NCBI GenBank assembly: GCA_041741895.1
Contig: JBGSJO010000097.1
Span: 1-32,000 of the forward strand
Length of the DNA: 32,000 bases
Direction: 5' to 3'
DNA from: Allopontixanthobacter sp041741895
Lineage (GTDB): Bacteria > Pseudomonadota > Alphaproteobacteria > Sphingomonadales > Sphingomonadaceae
Each line of letters starts with the position of its first letter. Positions within the stretch are counted from its first letter, which is position 1. Both the position numbers and the translations under genes were made by a program. The notes beneath the pieces are model-generated. The model made no database searches, was not told the DNA's origin, and worked only from the letters and a program-made list of their open reading frames with translations. Of this stretch, positions 23,522 to 32,000 are shown one piece after another.

Positions 23522-24213
23522 GCGAGACCGAAACTGGCCCCGATATTAGTGGCCCTGAAATCACTGGTGCTGAAGAGCGCGAGCGGGAATTGCTCGCCCG
23601 GCGTGCAGCCAAGCTGTTTTCGGGCCGGGTCGATTTCCTGCTGTCCGCCCCGCAATTGAAATTTCTGCCCGAACCGACGGTGCCGGAAATTGCCTTTTGC
23701 GGGCGCAGCAATGTCGGCAAATCATCGCTGCTCAACGCGCTGACCGGCCGCAGGTCGATTGCGCGCGCATCGGTGACACCAGGCCGGACGCAGGAACTGA
23801 ACTTCTTCGAAGTGGGCCAGCCTACGCTGTTCCGGCTGGTCGATATGCCCGGTTACGGTTTTGCCAAGGCCCCACCGGCAGTGGTCGAAAAGTGGAAGAA
23901 GCTGGTCAAAAGCTATCTGCGCGGGCGCCAGGTGCTGCACCGCAATCTGGTGCTGATCGATTCGCGCCACGGGGTCAAGGATGTCGACCGTGACATGATG
24001 GAAATGCTGGACGGAGCCGCCGTGGGCTACCGCGTCGTGCTGACCAAGGCGGACAAGATCAAGGCCAGCGAACTGGATGCGGTAATTGCGAAAGTTGCCG
24101 ATGAAATCCGCAAGCACCCCGCCGCATTCCCTGAAATGCATGTGACCAGCGCGGAAAAGGGGATGGGGATTCCCGAACTGCGCGCTGCCGTGCTATTGGA
24201 TGCCGGGGTCTAG
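23518..24213 (+). CDS. engB: Ribosome biogenesis GTPase EngB (YsxC/YihA)
   Basis: This is an essential-type GTPase for large-subunit assembly. The 231-residue product has G1 GRSNVGKSS at 62-70, the G2 Thr in SVTPGRTQ, G3 DMPGYG at 109-114, G4 TKADK at 176-180 and G5 TSAEKG near 210-215. A Glu/Arg-rich N-terminal extension of about 35 residues precedes the GTPase domain. The GTG start overlaps the yidC stop, so translation is probably coupled. Confidence 0.96.
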   Translation: MSETETGPDISGPEITGAEERERELLARRAAKLFSGRVDFLLSAPQLKFLPEPTVPEIAFCGRSNVGKSSLLNALTGRRSIARASVTPGRTQELNFFEVGQPTLFRLVDMPGYGFAKAPPAVVEKWKKLVKSYLRGRQVLHRNLVLIDSRHGVKDVDRDMMEMLDGAAVGYRVVLTKADKIKASELDAVIAKVADEIRKHPAAFPEMHVTSAEKGMGIPELRAAVLLDAGV

Positions 24214-24279
24214 CCCGGCGTACCGATCCGAATTACGACCGACACTCCCCCGAATTGAAACTTTAGGAAACGACACTTA

Positions 24280-24627
24280 ATGCCGCCATTCAAACAGCCG
24301 AGCTTCCAGGAACGTACCGCCATGGCCGAAAAGGCCAAGCTGGCCGCGCTCAAGAAAATGCAGGCCAAGCCCCCCATTAGCGAGGAAGTTCTGGCCGAGC
24401 GCAAGGCCGCCCGCCTGGCCAAGGAAGCAGCGCAGGCCGCTGCCCGCGCCGAGAAGCTGGCCGAACGCGAACGGGCGAAGGCGGAGCGCGAAGCCAGGAA
24501 AGAGGAAGCCGCCGCAGAAGCCGCTGCAGCCGCTGCCGCCGCGATCATTCCCGAGGCTACCGAAGAAGAAAAGAAGGCCGCCCGCGACGAGCGCTACGCC
24601 GCTCGCAAGAAACGCCGCAAGAAGTAA
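24280..24627 (+). CDS. DUF6481 family protein, Ala/Lys/Glu-rich
   Basis: The 115-residue product begins MPPFKQPSFQERTAMAEKAK and is then almost entirely charged and alanine-rich (AERKAARLAKEAAQAA and similar). It is predicted to be a long helix or coiled coil, with a run of eight alanines near 81-88 and a basic KKRRKK end. The N-terminal pattern (SFQER...KAKLAALKKMQAKPPISEEVLAER) fits DUF6481 proteins of sphingomonads, whose function is unknown. The codon use is not unlike its neighbours. AGGA lies 11 bases before the ATG. It could be co-transcribed with engB, 66 bases upstream. Confidence 0.8.
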   Translation: MPPFKQPSFQERTAMAEKAKLAALKKMQAKPPISEEVLAERKAARLAKEAAQAAARAEKLAERERAKAEREARKEEAAAEAAAAAAAAIIPEATEEEKKAARDERYAARKKRRKK

Positions 24628-24629
24628 TC

Positions 24630-25307
24630 CTACGCGTCAAAACCGACGAACACCGCCGCTTCGTCCACGCTCTTGCGCGCTGAAACCACCGCGTTGGCCG
24701 GGAAATTTTCGTCCGGCCAACCGAGTGCGATCGATTTCATGATGACCTGATCTTCGGCAATCCCGGCATGTTCGCGCACCACCGGGCTTTGCATGATCCC
24801 CTGGCTGTTGATCACCGCGCCCAGCCCACGCGACCATGCCGCATTGACCAGCGCCGTGGCCACCGCGCCGCAATCGAACGCGGTATCGTCGCTGCCGCTC
24901 AGCACCTTGTCATAGGTCACGATCACGCAGATCGGCGCATCGAATTGGCGGAATCCGCGCAGGACCCAGTCCTGCCGCCGTTCATGGTCGTCGCGCTCGA
25001 TCCCCATTGCGCCGAACAATTGTTTCGCTACGCCGATCTGGCGTTCGCGGTGCGCGCCGCCGAATGCTTCGCCGGTGCGGAATTCGCGGCTTTGCGGCAC
25101 GCCGGCAATCATCCGCTCCGTATTGCCCGCGCGGATCCGGTCGAGCGGCTCGCCCGTGATGACATAGAAATTCCACGGCTGCGTGTTCATCGAAGATGGC
25201 GCGCGCATCGCGATTTCCAGCACTTCCCGGATCAGGGCCTGTGGCACCGGATCGGGCCTGTAACCGCGGATGGAGCGGCGCCCCAGGACTACTTCATCAT
25301 ATTCCAT
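24630..25307 (-). CDS. Nitroreductase family protein
   Basis: This is a 225-residue FMN-dependent oxidoreductase fold. It has the N-terminal FMN-binding block LGRRSIRGYRPDPVP, APSSMNTQPWNFYVI (second FMN contact) and the C-terminal block KSIALGWPDENFPAN. Such enzymes use NAD(P)H to reduce nitro compounds, quinones or enones; the substrate is not readable. I used the ATG at 25307 (AAAGG seven bases upstream) because the longer frame to 25454 adds a Pro/Arg-rich segment not typical of the family. It is convergent with DUF6481 and divergent from the glutathione S-transferase gene. Confidence 0.92.
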   Translation of the reverse strand: MEYDEVVLGRRSIRGYRPDPVPQALIREVLEIAMRAPSSMNTQPWNFYVITGEPLDRIRAGNTERMIAGVPQSREFRTGEAFGGAHRERQIGVAKQLFGAMGIERDDHERRQDWVLRGFRQFDAPICVIVTYDKVLSGSDDTAFDCGAVATALVNAAWSRGLGAVINSQGIMQSPVVREHAGIAEDQVIMKSIALGWPDENFPANAVVSARKSVDEAAVFVGFDA

Positions 25308-25499
25308 ATTCGGACCTTTGTTTCTCTGCCTGGCGGTACCCATACAGGCTCCTCCGCAGCGGGAAAGAGCCAGCGGCCGTGGGCCTGGAAAATTGCTGCC
25401 GCGGCCTTTTGCAGATGCCTGACAAGCAACCCCGTTCAGTCTCGACACTGCCACCCTGAACGCCTATCGCGGCGGCATGGCGGGAAACAAGGTGCGCGT

Positions 25500-26165
25500 A
25501 TGAAGCTGATTATCGGCAACAAGAATTATTCCAGCTGGAGCCTGCGCGGCTGGCTGGCGATGAAACAATCCGGCCTTTCGTTTGAAGAACTGACCGTCAA
25601 TATCGGCGGCGAGGAATGGGAGACGGTCAAGCGCCAGTCTGGCGAAATCATGCCATCGGGCAAAGTGCCGATCCTGTGGGACGGCGAAACCGTGATCTGG
25701 GACAGTCTCGCAATCATGGAATACCTTGGCGACAAGGTCGGGCGCGACCGGTACTGGCCCAAGGATGATGCGGCGCGCGGTATGGCCCGGTCGATGGTGG
25801 CGGAGATGCACAGCAGTTTCCTGAATCTGCGGCGGACCTGCCCGATGAATATCCGCGCCAGCCACACGGGCCTGGAAATTTCCGATGAGTGCAAGGTCGA
25901 TATCGTACGCATCCTGCAATTATGGGCAGAGGCGCGTGCACGGTTCGGGCAGGGCGGCCCGTTCCTGTTCGGGACATTCGGCGCGGCGGACATCTTCTTC
26001 GCCCCGGTAGTCAGCCGGTTCATCACCTACCGCATCGGTGTGCCCGGTTTTGCCGAAGCTTATATGCAGGCGGTGTGGGAACATGAATGGATGCAGAGCT
26101 GGGTTTCTGCAGCAGAGGAAGAACAATGGGTTCTGGAACAATACGAAATCGCGCCGGTCAATTAA
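25500..26165 (+). CDS. Glutathione S-transferase family protein
   Basis: The 221-residue product has the thioredoxin-like N-terminal domain MKLIIGNKNYSSWSLRGWLA, with a probable active-site serine in SSWS. The cis-proline motif GKVPILW follows, then EYLGDK and a helical C-terminal domain ending in the W-rich block WEHEWMQSWV. It probably conjugates or reduces small electrophiles with glutathione. The ATG at 25500 matches the family start. Its last 40 bases overlap the start of the S1/P1 nuclease gene in another frame. Confidence 0.92.
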   Translation: MKLIIGNKNYSSWSLRGWLAMKQSGLSFEELTVNIGGEEWETVKRQSGEIMPSGKVPILWDGETVIWDSLAIMEYLGDKVGRDRYWPKDDAARGMARSMVAEMHSSFLNLRRTCPMNIRASHTGLEISDECKVDIVRILQLWAEARARFGQGGPFLFGTFGAADIFFAPVVSRFITYRIGVPGFAEAYMQAVWEHEWMQSWVSAAEEEQWVLEQYEIAPVN

Positions 26166-27031
26166 TCGCTGGCCTTGCGCTGATCTTGGCGGCTTACTTG
26201 CCTGCGCCAGCGATGGCGTGGGGCGAGTTCGGTCACCGGACGACGGGCGATATCGCGATCGCCAATGTCAAACCGGAAACCCGTGCTGCGATTGCCCGGC
26301 TGATTGCTTACGAATCGCGCCTAGGCACGCCGGATTGCCGCATTCGCAATTTGCAGGATGCGACCGTCTGGCCCGACTGTGTCCGCCGCGATTACTGGCG
26401 CTGGGGCTTCACCGCTGCATGGCATTACCGCACGGCGCCGATTTGCGAGGCATATAACGCGCGGGCCAATTGCAGCGGCGGCAATTGCGTGACCGGCCAG
26501 ATCGAACGCAACCAGCGCCTGGTGGCGGATGAAAGCCTGCCCCCGAATGTCCGGCTGGAGGCACTGACCTTCATGGTTCATTTCGTTGGCGATGTGCATA
26601 TGCCGCTGCATTCGGGCGACAAGGATGACAAGGGCGGGAATGACCGGATCACATCCTATGGCATCGTGCAGGATCTCAATTTGCACGGCATCTGGGACAG
26701 CGCGCTGGCAGAACGCGCGATCACCTCTGCGCGGCCATCGCTGGTTCGCAGATACAGTGCGGCGGAGCGCGCGGAACTGGGCGGCGGCGATGCGGCGGAG
26801 TGGGGACGCGAAAGCTGGCAATTGGCCCGCGATTTCGTCTATCCCGGCGCCTTCGATCAGGATGTATGCGCGGGCGATTTGCCGAAGGAAGCGGCGCTAT
26901 CGCAGGAGGATATCGTCGCGGCCATTCCGGTTTCTCAGCGGCGCATTACCCAGGCCGGATTGCGTATGGCGACCATGCTGGACGAAGCCTTTGCGCCCGG
27001 TCCGCTGGTGACCCAGGAGCGCCGTGAATAG
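26126..27031 (+). CDS. Secreted S1/P1-type zinc nuclease
   Basis: This is a 301-residue secreted single-strand nuclease/3'-nucleotidase type enzyme. The signal peptide ends AMA, placing W32 at the mature N terminus. In P1 nuclease this Trp binds zinc through its amino group, and H37 (WGEFGH) is the next ligand. Further ligand motifs are WPDCVRRDYWRW, AAWHY, HFVGDVHMPLH and NLHGIWDS, so all zinc-site blocks are present. Two CxxC-like cysteine groups suggest disulfides. The ATG at 26126 has AGGA six bases upstream and is preferred over 26087. It overlaps the glutathione S-transferase gene by 40 bases. Confidence 0.92.
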   Translation: MGSGTIRNRAGQLIAGLALILAAYLPAPAMAWGEFGHRTTGDIAIANVKPETRAAIARLIAYESRLGTPDCRIRNLQDATVWPDCVRRDYWRWGFTAAWHYRTAPICEAYNARANCSGGNCVTGQIERNQRLVADESLPPNVRLEALTFMVHFVGDVHMPLHSGDKDDKGGNDRITSYGIVQDLNLHGIWDSALAERAITSARPSLVRRYSAAERAELGGGDAAEWGRESWQLARDFVYPGAFDQDVCAGDLPKEAALSQEDIVAAIPVSQRRITQAGLRMATMLDEAFAPGPLVTQERRE

Positions 27032-27037
27032 CCCGGA

Positions 27038-27646
27038 TCAGCGCAGCGCACCGTAGACAAACCAGCACCCCACCAATGCCATGATCACCGAAAGGATGCG
27101 GCGAAAACCTGCGTTGGATCTGGGATTGATAACAAAGCCGCGCAGCCGTTCTGCCCCCAGCACCAATGTCAGGTGGATCAGCGATGCAATCGCCACACTG
27201 ATCAAACCGAGTGTCAGGATTTCGCCCAGCCCCGCGTGCGGACCCGATGTGAATTCCGGGACCACGGTGATGAAGAACAGCGCCGCCTTTGCATTCAGCA
27301 AATTGATGCCGATCCCAGCAGCGAAATCGCGCCGGGGGCGGTAACCGGCCACCGCAGTGGGAGAAGATTCCCCGCTGTCCAGCCAGCCGCGCCATGCCAG
27401 CCAGAACATCATCGCCCCCGCCGCGATCCCGGCCCAGCTGCTGATCGCCGGTACATTTGTCAGCAGAGCGTTAAATCCGGCGCTGGAAATGGCGGCGTTA
27501 ATGCTCAGCCCGATAGCGATTCCGGCAGTGGCAGACAGCCCGGCCCGCCGCCCATCGGTCATGGTCAGCGATACCAGCCAGGCCATGTTGGGGCCGGGGG
27601 TAATCTCGATCAACAGAACTGCCAGCGCGAATCCTATCCAGTCCAA
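27038..27646 (-). CDS. LysE/RhtB-family amino-acid exporter
   Basis: The 202-residue inner-membrane protein begins with the family signature ALAVLLIEITPGPNMAWLVS. About six membrane helices follow, with the typical GINLLNAKAALFFITVVPEF block in the middle. It likely exports amino acids or similar metabolites. No ATG lies before the signature. I chose TTG at 27646 because GGGAGG lies nine bases upstream and the length fits the family. It is convergent with the S1/P1 gene (6 bases) and follows the cupin gene by 31 bases in the same direction. Confidence 0.87.
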   Translation of the reverse strand: MDWIGFALAVLLIEITPGPNMAWLVSLTMTDGRRAGLSATAGIAIGLSINAAISSAGFNALLTNVPAISSWAGIAAGAMMFWLAWRGWLDSGESSPTAVAGYRPRRDFAAGIGINLLNAKAALFFITVVPEFTSGPHAGLGEILTLGLISVAIASLIHLTLVLGAERLRGFVINPRSNAGFRRILSVIMALVGCWFVYGALR

Positions 27647-27677
27647 ACCGATAAGCCTCCCGCTCGCGCCTCCCGGC

Positions 27678-28142
27678 TTACTTTGTGCGTTCCGAACCGT
27701 ATGGTGTGCCGTCCTTGCGGTAATAGCCATGTTCGTCGAAGATCATGTCGATGTCGGAATAGACGCCGCCAGACAGCTTCTCGCCCGCGCCGACCACCAC
27801 GAACACGCAGTCCCTGTCGGTCATATTGCGCAGGTGATGCCCGTTCCCGTCGGCAGCGGGAAAGGCGGCGATATCGCCCGGCATCAGCAGCGTTTCCCCG
27901 TCATCGTCCACCAGCAACGCCTCGCCGGAAATGATGACCAGCAATTCGTCTTCGTCATCATGCCAATGGCGCTGGGACGACCATGCACCCGGTTTCAGGA
28001 CCACATGGCTTGCAGCAAGGTAGGTCAGCCCTGCAGCCGGTGCGAGTCGGCGGTACCAGCGGCCCTTTACCGGCTCGTCGAACGGCGCGGGGTAGCCGGT
28101 AGCATTGGTTTGCGGAATAACGGAAAGATCAATCTTGGGCAT
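27678..28142 (-). CDS. Cupin domain protein
   Basis: This is a 154-residue single-cupin protein. The first cupin motif is HWHDDEDELLVIISGEALLV, with the expected His-His-Glu metal ligands. The second is PGDIAAFPAADGNGHHLRN. The C terminus YYRKDGTPYGSERTK is charged. Function is not readable; single cupins include isomerases, dioxygenases and binding proteins. The ATG at 28142 with GGGGAG upstream is preferred to the longer frame at 28208, which overlaps dapE. It is divergent from dapE and upstream of the LysE exporter. Confidence 0.86.
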   Translation of the reverse strand: MPKIDLSVIPQTNATGYPAPFDEPVKGRWYRRLAPAAGLTYLAASHVVLKPGAWSSQRHWHDDEDELLVIISGEALLVDDDGETLLMPGDIAAFPAADGNGHHLRNMTDRDCVFVVVGAGEKLSGGVYSDIDMIFDEHGYYRKDGTPYGSERTK

Positions 28143-28206
28143 TATCACCGGCTCCCCATGGAACTCCCGCTGGAAAGCGGCATCACACTGCTTTAGGCAC
28201 ATTTTC

Positions 28207-29352
28207 ATGACCGATACCAGCCATGCCCTTAGCTACGCCGAACGCCTGATCTCTGCCGAGAGCGTCACCCCTGCCACCGGTGAGGTGTTTGCCGTGATGG
28301 CCGCAATGCTGGAACCGCTCGGTTTCGATATACACCGCTTCATCAAGGGCGAAGCGCCCGACGGGCCGGTGGAAAATCTGTTCGCGATCCGCCGCGGGCC
28401 TGCGGGAAGCAGGCATTTCGCTTTTGCCGGGCATCTGGATGTGGTTCCTCCGGGGCAGGGCTGGGCGAGCGATCCTTTCGCGCCCGAGATACGCAAGGCA
28501 CCGGGCGGTGATCTGCTGTACGGCCGCGGCGCGGTGGACATGAAGGGCGCGATTGCCGCCATGGTCGCGGCGGCCGGGGCTGTGCCTGCCGAAGCCGGAA
28601 CGATCAGCTTCATCATCACCGGAGACGAGGAAGGCCCCGCCACCTATGGCACCCGCGCGCTGATCGATCTGATCCGGCAGAGCGGCGATGTGCCCGATCT
28701 GTGCCTGGTGGGGGAACCGACTTCGGTGAACCGGATGGGCGACATGATGAAGATCGGGCGGCGCGGATCGGTCAACATCTGGCTGGAAGTAGGCGGGACG
28801 CAGGGCCATGTCGCCTATCCCCATCTGGCGGATAATCCGCTGCCCAAACTGGTCCGTATCCTGGCGGATTTGGATGCACTGGTGCTGGATGAGGGGACCG
28901 ACTGGTTCCAGCCGTCCAATCTGGAGATCACCGATCTGGAGGTCGGCAATCCGGCGCATAACGTGATCCCCGATACGGCCCGGGCGCGGATATCAATCCG
29001 GTTCAACGATTTGCACAGCGGTCCGTCCCTGTCCGAAACAGTCGCCGCGATTGCACAAAAACATGGCGGCACGGCCCGCCCGGTCATTTCCGGCGAGCCG
29101 TTCCTGACCCCGCCGGGCGAATTTTCCGCGATGATTTCAGCCGCAGTAAAGGCGGAAACCGGGATCGAACCGGAAGCATCGACCACGGGCGGCACATCCG
29201 ACGCGCGGTTCCTGCGCGCCCTGTGCCCGGTGATTGAATTCGGCCTGGTCAACGCGACCATGCACAAACGCGACGAAGCGGTGGCCGTTGCCGATCTCGA
29301 AATTCTCAGCCGCATTTACGCGCGGATTGCCACGGCTGCCTTGGGGGCATGA
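28207..29352 (+). CDS. dapE: Succinyl-diaminopimelate desuccinylase
   Basis: DapE removes succinate from N-succinyl-diaminopimelate in the lysine and peptidoglycan pathway. The 381-residue M20-type metallohydrolase has H76 and D78 (AGHLDVVPPG), D111 (GRGAVDMKG), catalytic E141 and ligand E142 (GDEEGPA), E170 (GEPTS) and the late His in NATMHKRDE. The dimerisation insert is present. The start is ATG at 28207. dapB lies in the same window, about 2.4 kb beyond the dapE stop and on the opposite strand, so the two are not in an operon. Confidence 0.96.
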   Translation: MTDTSHALSYAERLISAESVTPATGEVFAVMAAMLEPLGFDIHRFIKGEAPDGPVENLFAIRRGPAGSRHFAFAGHLDVVPPGQGWASDPFAPEIRKAPGGDLLYGRGAVDMKGAIAAMVAAAGAVPAEAGTISFIITGDEEGPATYGTRALIDLIRQSGDVPDLCLVGEPTSVNRMGDMMKIGRRGSVNIWLEVGGTQGHVAYPHLADNPLPKLVRILADLDALVLDEGTDWFQPSNLEITDLEVGNPAHNVIPDTARARISIRFNDLHSGPSLSETVAAIAQKHGGTARPVISGEPFLTPPGEFSAMISAAVKAETGIEPEASTTGGTSDARFLRALCPVIEFGLVNATMHKRDEAVAVADLEILSRIYARIATAALGA

Positions 29353-29427
29353 GGTTTAGGCCTTGCCGGTGGTTCGCAGGGTAGGCACAACACCATTTGC
29401 AGGAATAGGCGCACAGGGGATTACCGC

Positions 29428-30666
29428 ATGTTGAAGTTCTGGTTCGCGACGCCCTTGTGGCAGCGGGTGGTTGCCGCACTGATTTTGGGCGTTCTGGCCG
29501 GCTGGTTCTGGGGCCCGGGTGCGGAAAACATCAAGATCATCGGCGATGTCTTCATTGCCGCGATCAAGATGCTGGTGGTCCCGCTGATCTTCTTCTCGCT
29601 GGTGTCGGGCGTTGCCGCGATTGGTGACTTGCGCAAATTAGGCTCAGTCGGCGGGCGGGCGCTGTTGTTGTTCATTGTCACCGGCCAGATCGCCGTCTGG
29701 CTCGGGCTGGGCCTGGGCACATTCTTCGCCCCCGGGCTAGGGGTCGATACCAGCGCCATCGATATGGGCGCGGTCCCGCCGCCCAATGAAACCACCTGGC
29801 GCGAAATGCTGCTGTCGGTGGTGCCGCAAAGCCCGGTGCAGGTAATGGCCGATGTGGCGGTGCTGCCGCTGATCGTATTCTCCCTGCTGATCGGCATCGG
29901 TATCCTGATGGCGGAAAAAGACGGCGAGCCGGTCCAGAAGATTTTCGATAGCGGCTCCATCATCATGCAGAAAGTGACCATGGTGGTGATGGAACTGACG
30001 CCGTTCGGGGTTTTCGCTCTGATGGCCTGGGTCGCCGGAACGCTGGGCACGGACGCTCTGTTTGCGCTCGCGAAGCTGGTCGCGCTCAACTATCTCGGTT
30101 GCTTGCTGATCATTCTGGTGATGTATTCATCGATGATCAAATTCCTCGCCAAATTGCCCGTGATCCCGTTCTTTCGCGGGATCGTGGACGCGATGGCGGT
30201 GAGCTATTCCACGGCATCGTCCAACGCGACCCTACCGGTAACCCTGCGCTGTGCACAGAAGAACCTCGGCATCAGCCCCAGCGTGTCGAGCTTCGTGATC
30301 TCGCTCGGCGCGACGATCAACATGAACGGCACGGCGATGTATCTGGGTCTGGCGACCTTGTTCGGGGCGCAGATTTTCGGGGTGGACCTGACGCTGGGCC
30401 AATATTTCCTGATTTCGATCCTGGCGACATTGGGCGCGGTCGGCGCGGCGGGGATTCCCGGTGCGGGCCTGATCATGATGGCGCTGGTGTTCGGCGCGGT
30501 CGGCGTGCCGCTGGAAACCATTGCCTTCGTCGCCGGGGTGGACCGGATCATGGACATGATGCGCACCACCACTAATGTCAGCGGCGATGCGGCCGTGGCG
30601 ACCACCGTGGCCGCAATGACCGGCGAAATCGACCGCGAGGAAATGATCAGCGCGGATGATGTGTGA
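29428..30666 (+). CDS. Dicarboxylate/amino-acid:cation symporter (DAACS family)
   Basis: This is a 412-residue GltP/DctA-like transporter that imports C4-dicarboxylates or acidic amino acids with sodium or protons. The signature elements are present: serine-rich hairpin 1 STASSNATLP at 261-270, the helix 7 cation motif NMNGTA at 298-303 (Asn where many have NMDGTA), hairpin 2 GIPGAG and the helix 8 block VDRIMDMMRTTTNVSGDAA. AGGGGA lies seven bases before the ATG. The substrate (aspartate, glutamate or succinate) is not certain. The stop overlaps the GTG of the next gene. Confidence 0.93.
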   Translation: MLKFWFATPLWQRVVAALILGVLAGWFWGPGAENIKIIGDVFIAAIKMLVVPLIFFSLVSGVAAIGDLRKLGSVGGRALLLFIVTGQIAVWLGLGLGTFFAPGLGVDTSAIDMGAVPPPNETTWREMLLSVVPQSPVQVMADVAVLPLIVFSLLIGIGILMAEKDGEPVQKIFDSGSIIMQKVTMVVMELTPFGVFALMAWVAGTLGTDALFALAKLVALNYLGCLLIILVMYSSMIKFLAKLPVIPFFRGIVDAMAVSYSTASSNATLPVTLRCAQKNLGISPSVSSFVISLGATINMNGTAMYLGLATLFGAQIFGVDLTLGQYFLISILATLGAVGAAGIPGAGLIMMALVFGAVGVPLETIAFVAGVDRIMDMMRTTTNVSGDAAVATTVAAMTGEIDREEMISADDV

Positions 30667-31067
30667 CAGAAATGCGTGAGCCCGACTTCGAAGTTGATGG
30701 TTGGTGTCTCGAAAGCGGAGAGGCATATCATGGTAACGCTCCCGACACGTTTTGGATTCCCACGAAAGGCGAGCGAGAAAACTTACAGGTCGGCGATTTC
30801 GTCAAGCTTATCTTCCGGATACACGTTGACGATCCCGACGATCCAATCCCCGCCGAAGGAATGTCGGTCATCGTTCGCGAGAAACTCGGCAGCGGCTACC
30901 TTGGAATTTTGGATAATGATCCCGATGCGCTTGCTGAGAATAGTGAATTTTGGAGCAGAGTTGAACTTCCGTTCGCTCCTCATCACGTGATCGCAATCAT
31001 GGAAGGTGATGCAAAGTCATTGGCTTTGGCTGAAGCTGGTCCAAGCCGAAGCTGGCCTCGAGACTGA
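30663..31067 (+). CDS. Unknown small soluble protein, lower GC than neighbours
   Basis: The 134-residue acidic protein has no signal or membrane segment. The blocks APDTFWIPTKGERENLQVGD, then FVKLIF, YLGILDNDPDA and PFAPHHVIAI look like a compact beta-rich domain of a type found in scattered bacterial hypothetical proteins, some near toxin/immunity loci. I could not name the family with confidence. The coding sequence is about 54 percent GC over 30661-30900, against about 72 percent in a 60-base sample from the end of the transporter gene, which suggests a different origin. The GTG start overlaps the transporter stop; an ATG three codons later is also possible. The stop is three bases from the convergent nth gene. 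Confidence 0.68.
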   Translation: MTEMREPDFEVDGWCLESGEAYHGNAPDTFWIPTKGERENLQVGDFVKLIFRIHVDDPDDPIPAEGMSVIVREKLGSGYLGILDNDPDALAENSEFWSRVELPFAPHHVIAIMEGDAKSLALAEAGPSRSWPRD

Positions 31068-31070
31068 CAT

Positions 31071-31721
<651 letters not shown>

Positions 31722-31731
31722 CGGATTACGG

Positions 31732-32000
31732 TCAAAGTCCCAGCACCTGCTCCATCGTGTAGCGCGCGGCCGGTTTGCCGATCAGCCAGCCCGCCGCCTT
31801 TACCGCGCCGCGGGCGAAGATCATCCGGTTTTCGGCGTTGTGGGTGAGGGTGATGCGTTCCTCGTTGCCCGCAAAGATCACGCTGTGATCACCCGCAACG
31901 GTGCCGCCGCGCAGGGATGCAAAGCCGATTGCGCCCGCCGCCCTCGCGCCGGTCTGCCCGTCGCGCCCGCGCTCCGAATGGGCGGCAAGATCGATCCCCC
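31732..32000 (-). CDS. dapB: 4-Hydroxy-tetrahydrodipicolinate reductase, C-terminal part (cut by window end)
   Basis: The last 88 or so codons of DapB are visible. They include SERGRDGQTGARAAGAIGFA, then SLRGG, the block VAGDHSVIFAGNEERITLTH and a helix ending in MEQVLGL. These match the tetrahydrodipicolinate-binding and dimer domain near the C terminus (the SLRGG and GDH blocks are conserved). DapB reduces the cyclised intermediate of lysine and diaminopimelate synthesis with NAD(P)H. The NAD-binding half and start lie outside the window. It is followed by nth in the same direction. Confidence 0.92.
   Translation of the reverse strand, partial: GIDLAAHSERGRDGQTGARAAGAIGFASLRGGTVAGDHSVIFAGNEERITLTHNAENRMIFARGAVKAAGWLIGKPAARYTMEQVLGL

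Overview
The window is GC-rich bacterial chromosome, most likely from an alphaproteobacterium of the order Sphingomonadales, probably Erythrobacteraceae. This rests on gene content and protein style: a 41-residue L36 without zinc cysteines, a UPF0262 protein, a DivK-like receiver, DUF6481 and CC_3452-type proteins, and the rpmH-rnpA-yidD-yidC-engB order. It is an inference, because no rRNA or other species marker is present. No tRNA, rRNA, CRISPR array, phage or insertion-sequence transposase was seen.

Layout. 1-2690: a minus-strand tripartite exporter operon of DevBCA type (permease, ATPase, periplasmic adaptor). The adaptor appears frameshifted at the window edge, and the divergent TetR-type regulator is a pseudogene. 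2757-8471: ftsH, a DUF3667 membrane protein, an orphan ParA-like ATPase, rpoZ and a two-HKD phospholipase D/cardiolipin synthase-like protein. 8479-11850: dnaB, divergent from UPF0262, a GH25-like protein without its catalytic acids, a 27-bp palindromic repeat and cytidine deaminase. 11851-12486: a gene-free stretch with a strong sigma70-type promoter, two small palindromes and a well-folded RNA hairpin, the best candidate here for something undescribed. 12487-16890: a DivK-like receiver, a cytosolic-type M14 carboxypeptidase coupled to a DUF4136 lipoprotein, galE, rpmJ and a HAD phosphatase. 16984-19869: a CC_3452-type secreted protein divergent from an HxlR-family regulator, an orphan TonB-like protein, and a decayed comM/yifB remnant.

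20024-24627: a periplasmic ClpP/crotonase-like protein, then the ribosome, RNase P and membrane-insertion cluster rpmH-rnpA-yidD-yidC-engB, with stop/start overlaps at rnpA/yidD and yidC/engB, followed by DUF6481. 24630-32000: accessory metabolism and housekeeping: nitroreductase, glutathione S-transferase, S1/P1 nuclease, LysE exporter, cupin, dapE, a dicarboxylate/amino-acid symporter, a lower-GC unknown gene, nth, and the C-terminal end of dapB. dapE and dapB both serve lysine/diaminopimelate synthesis but are not in one operon.

Most of the window is ordinary core chromosome. The notable items are three decaying genes (adaptor, TetR regulator, ComM), one probable pseudoenzyme (GH25), a promoter with no coding gene behind it, and several short repeats in intergenic gaps.
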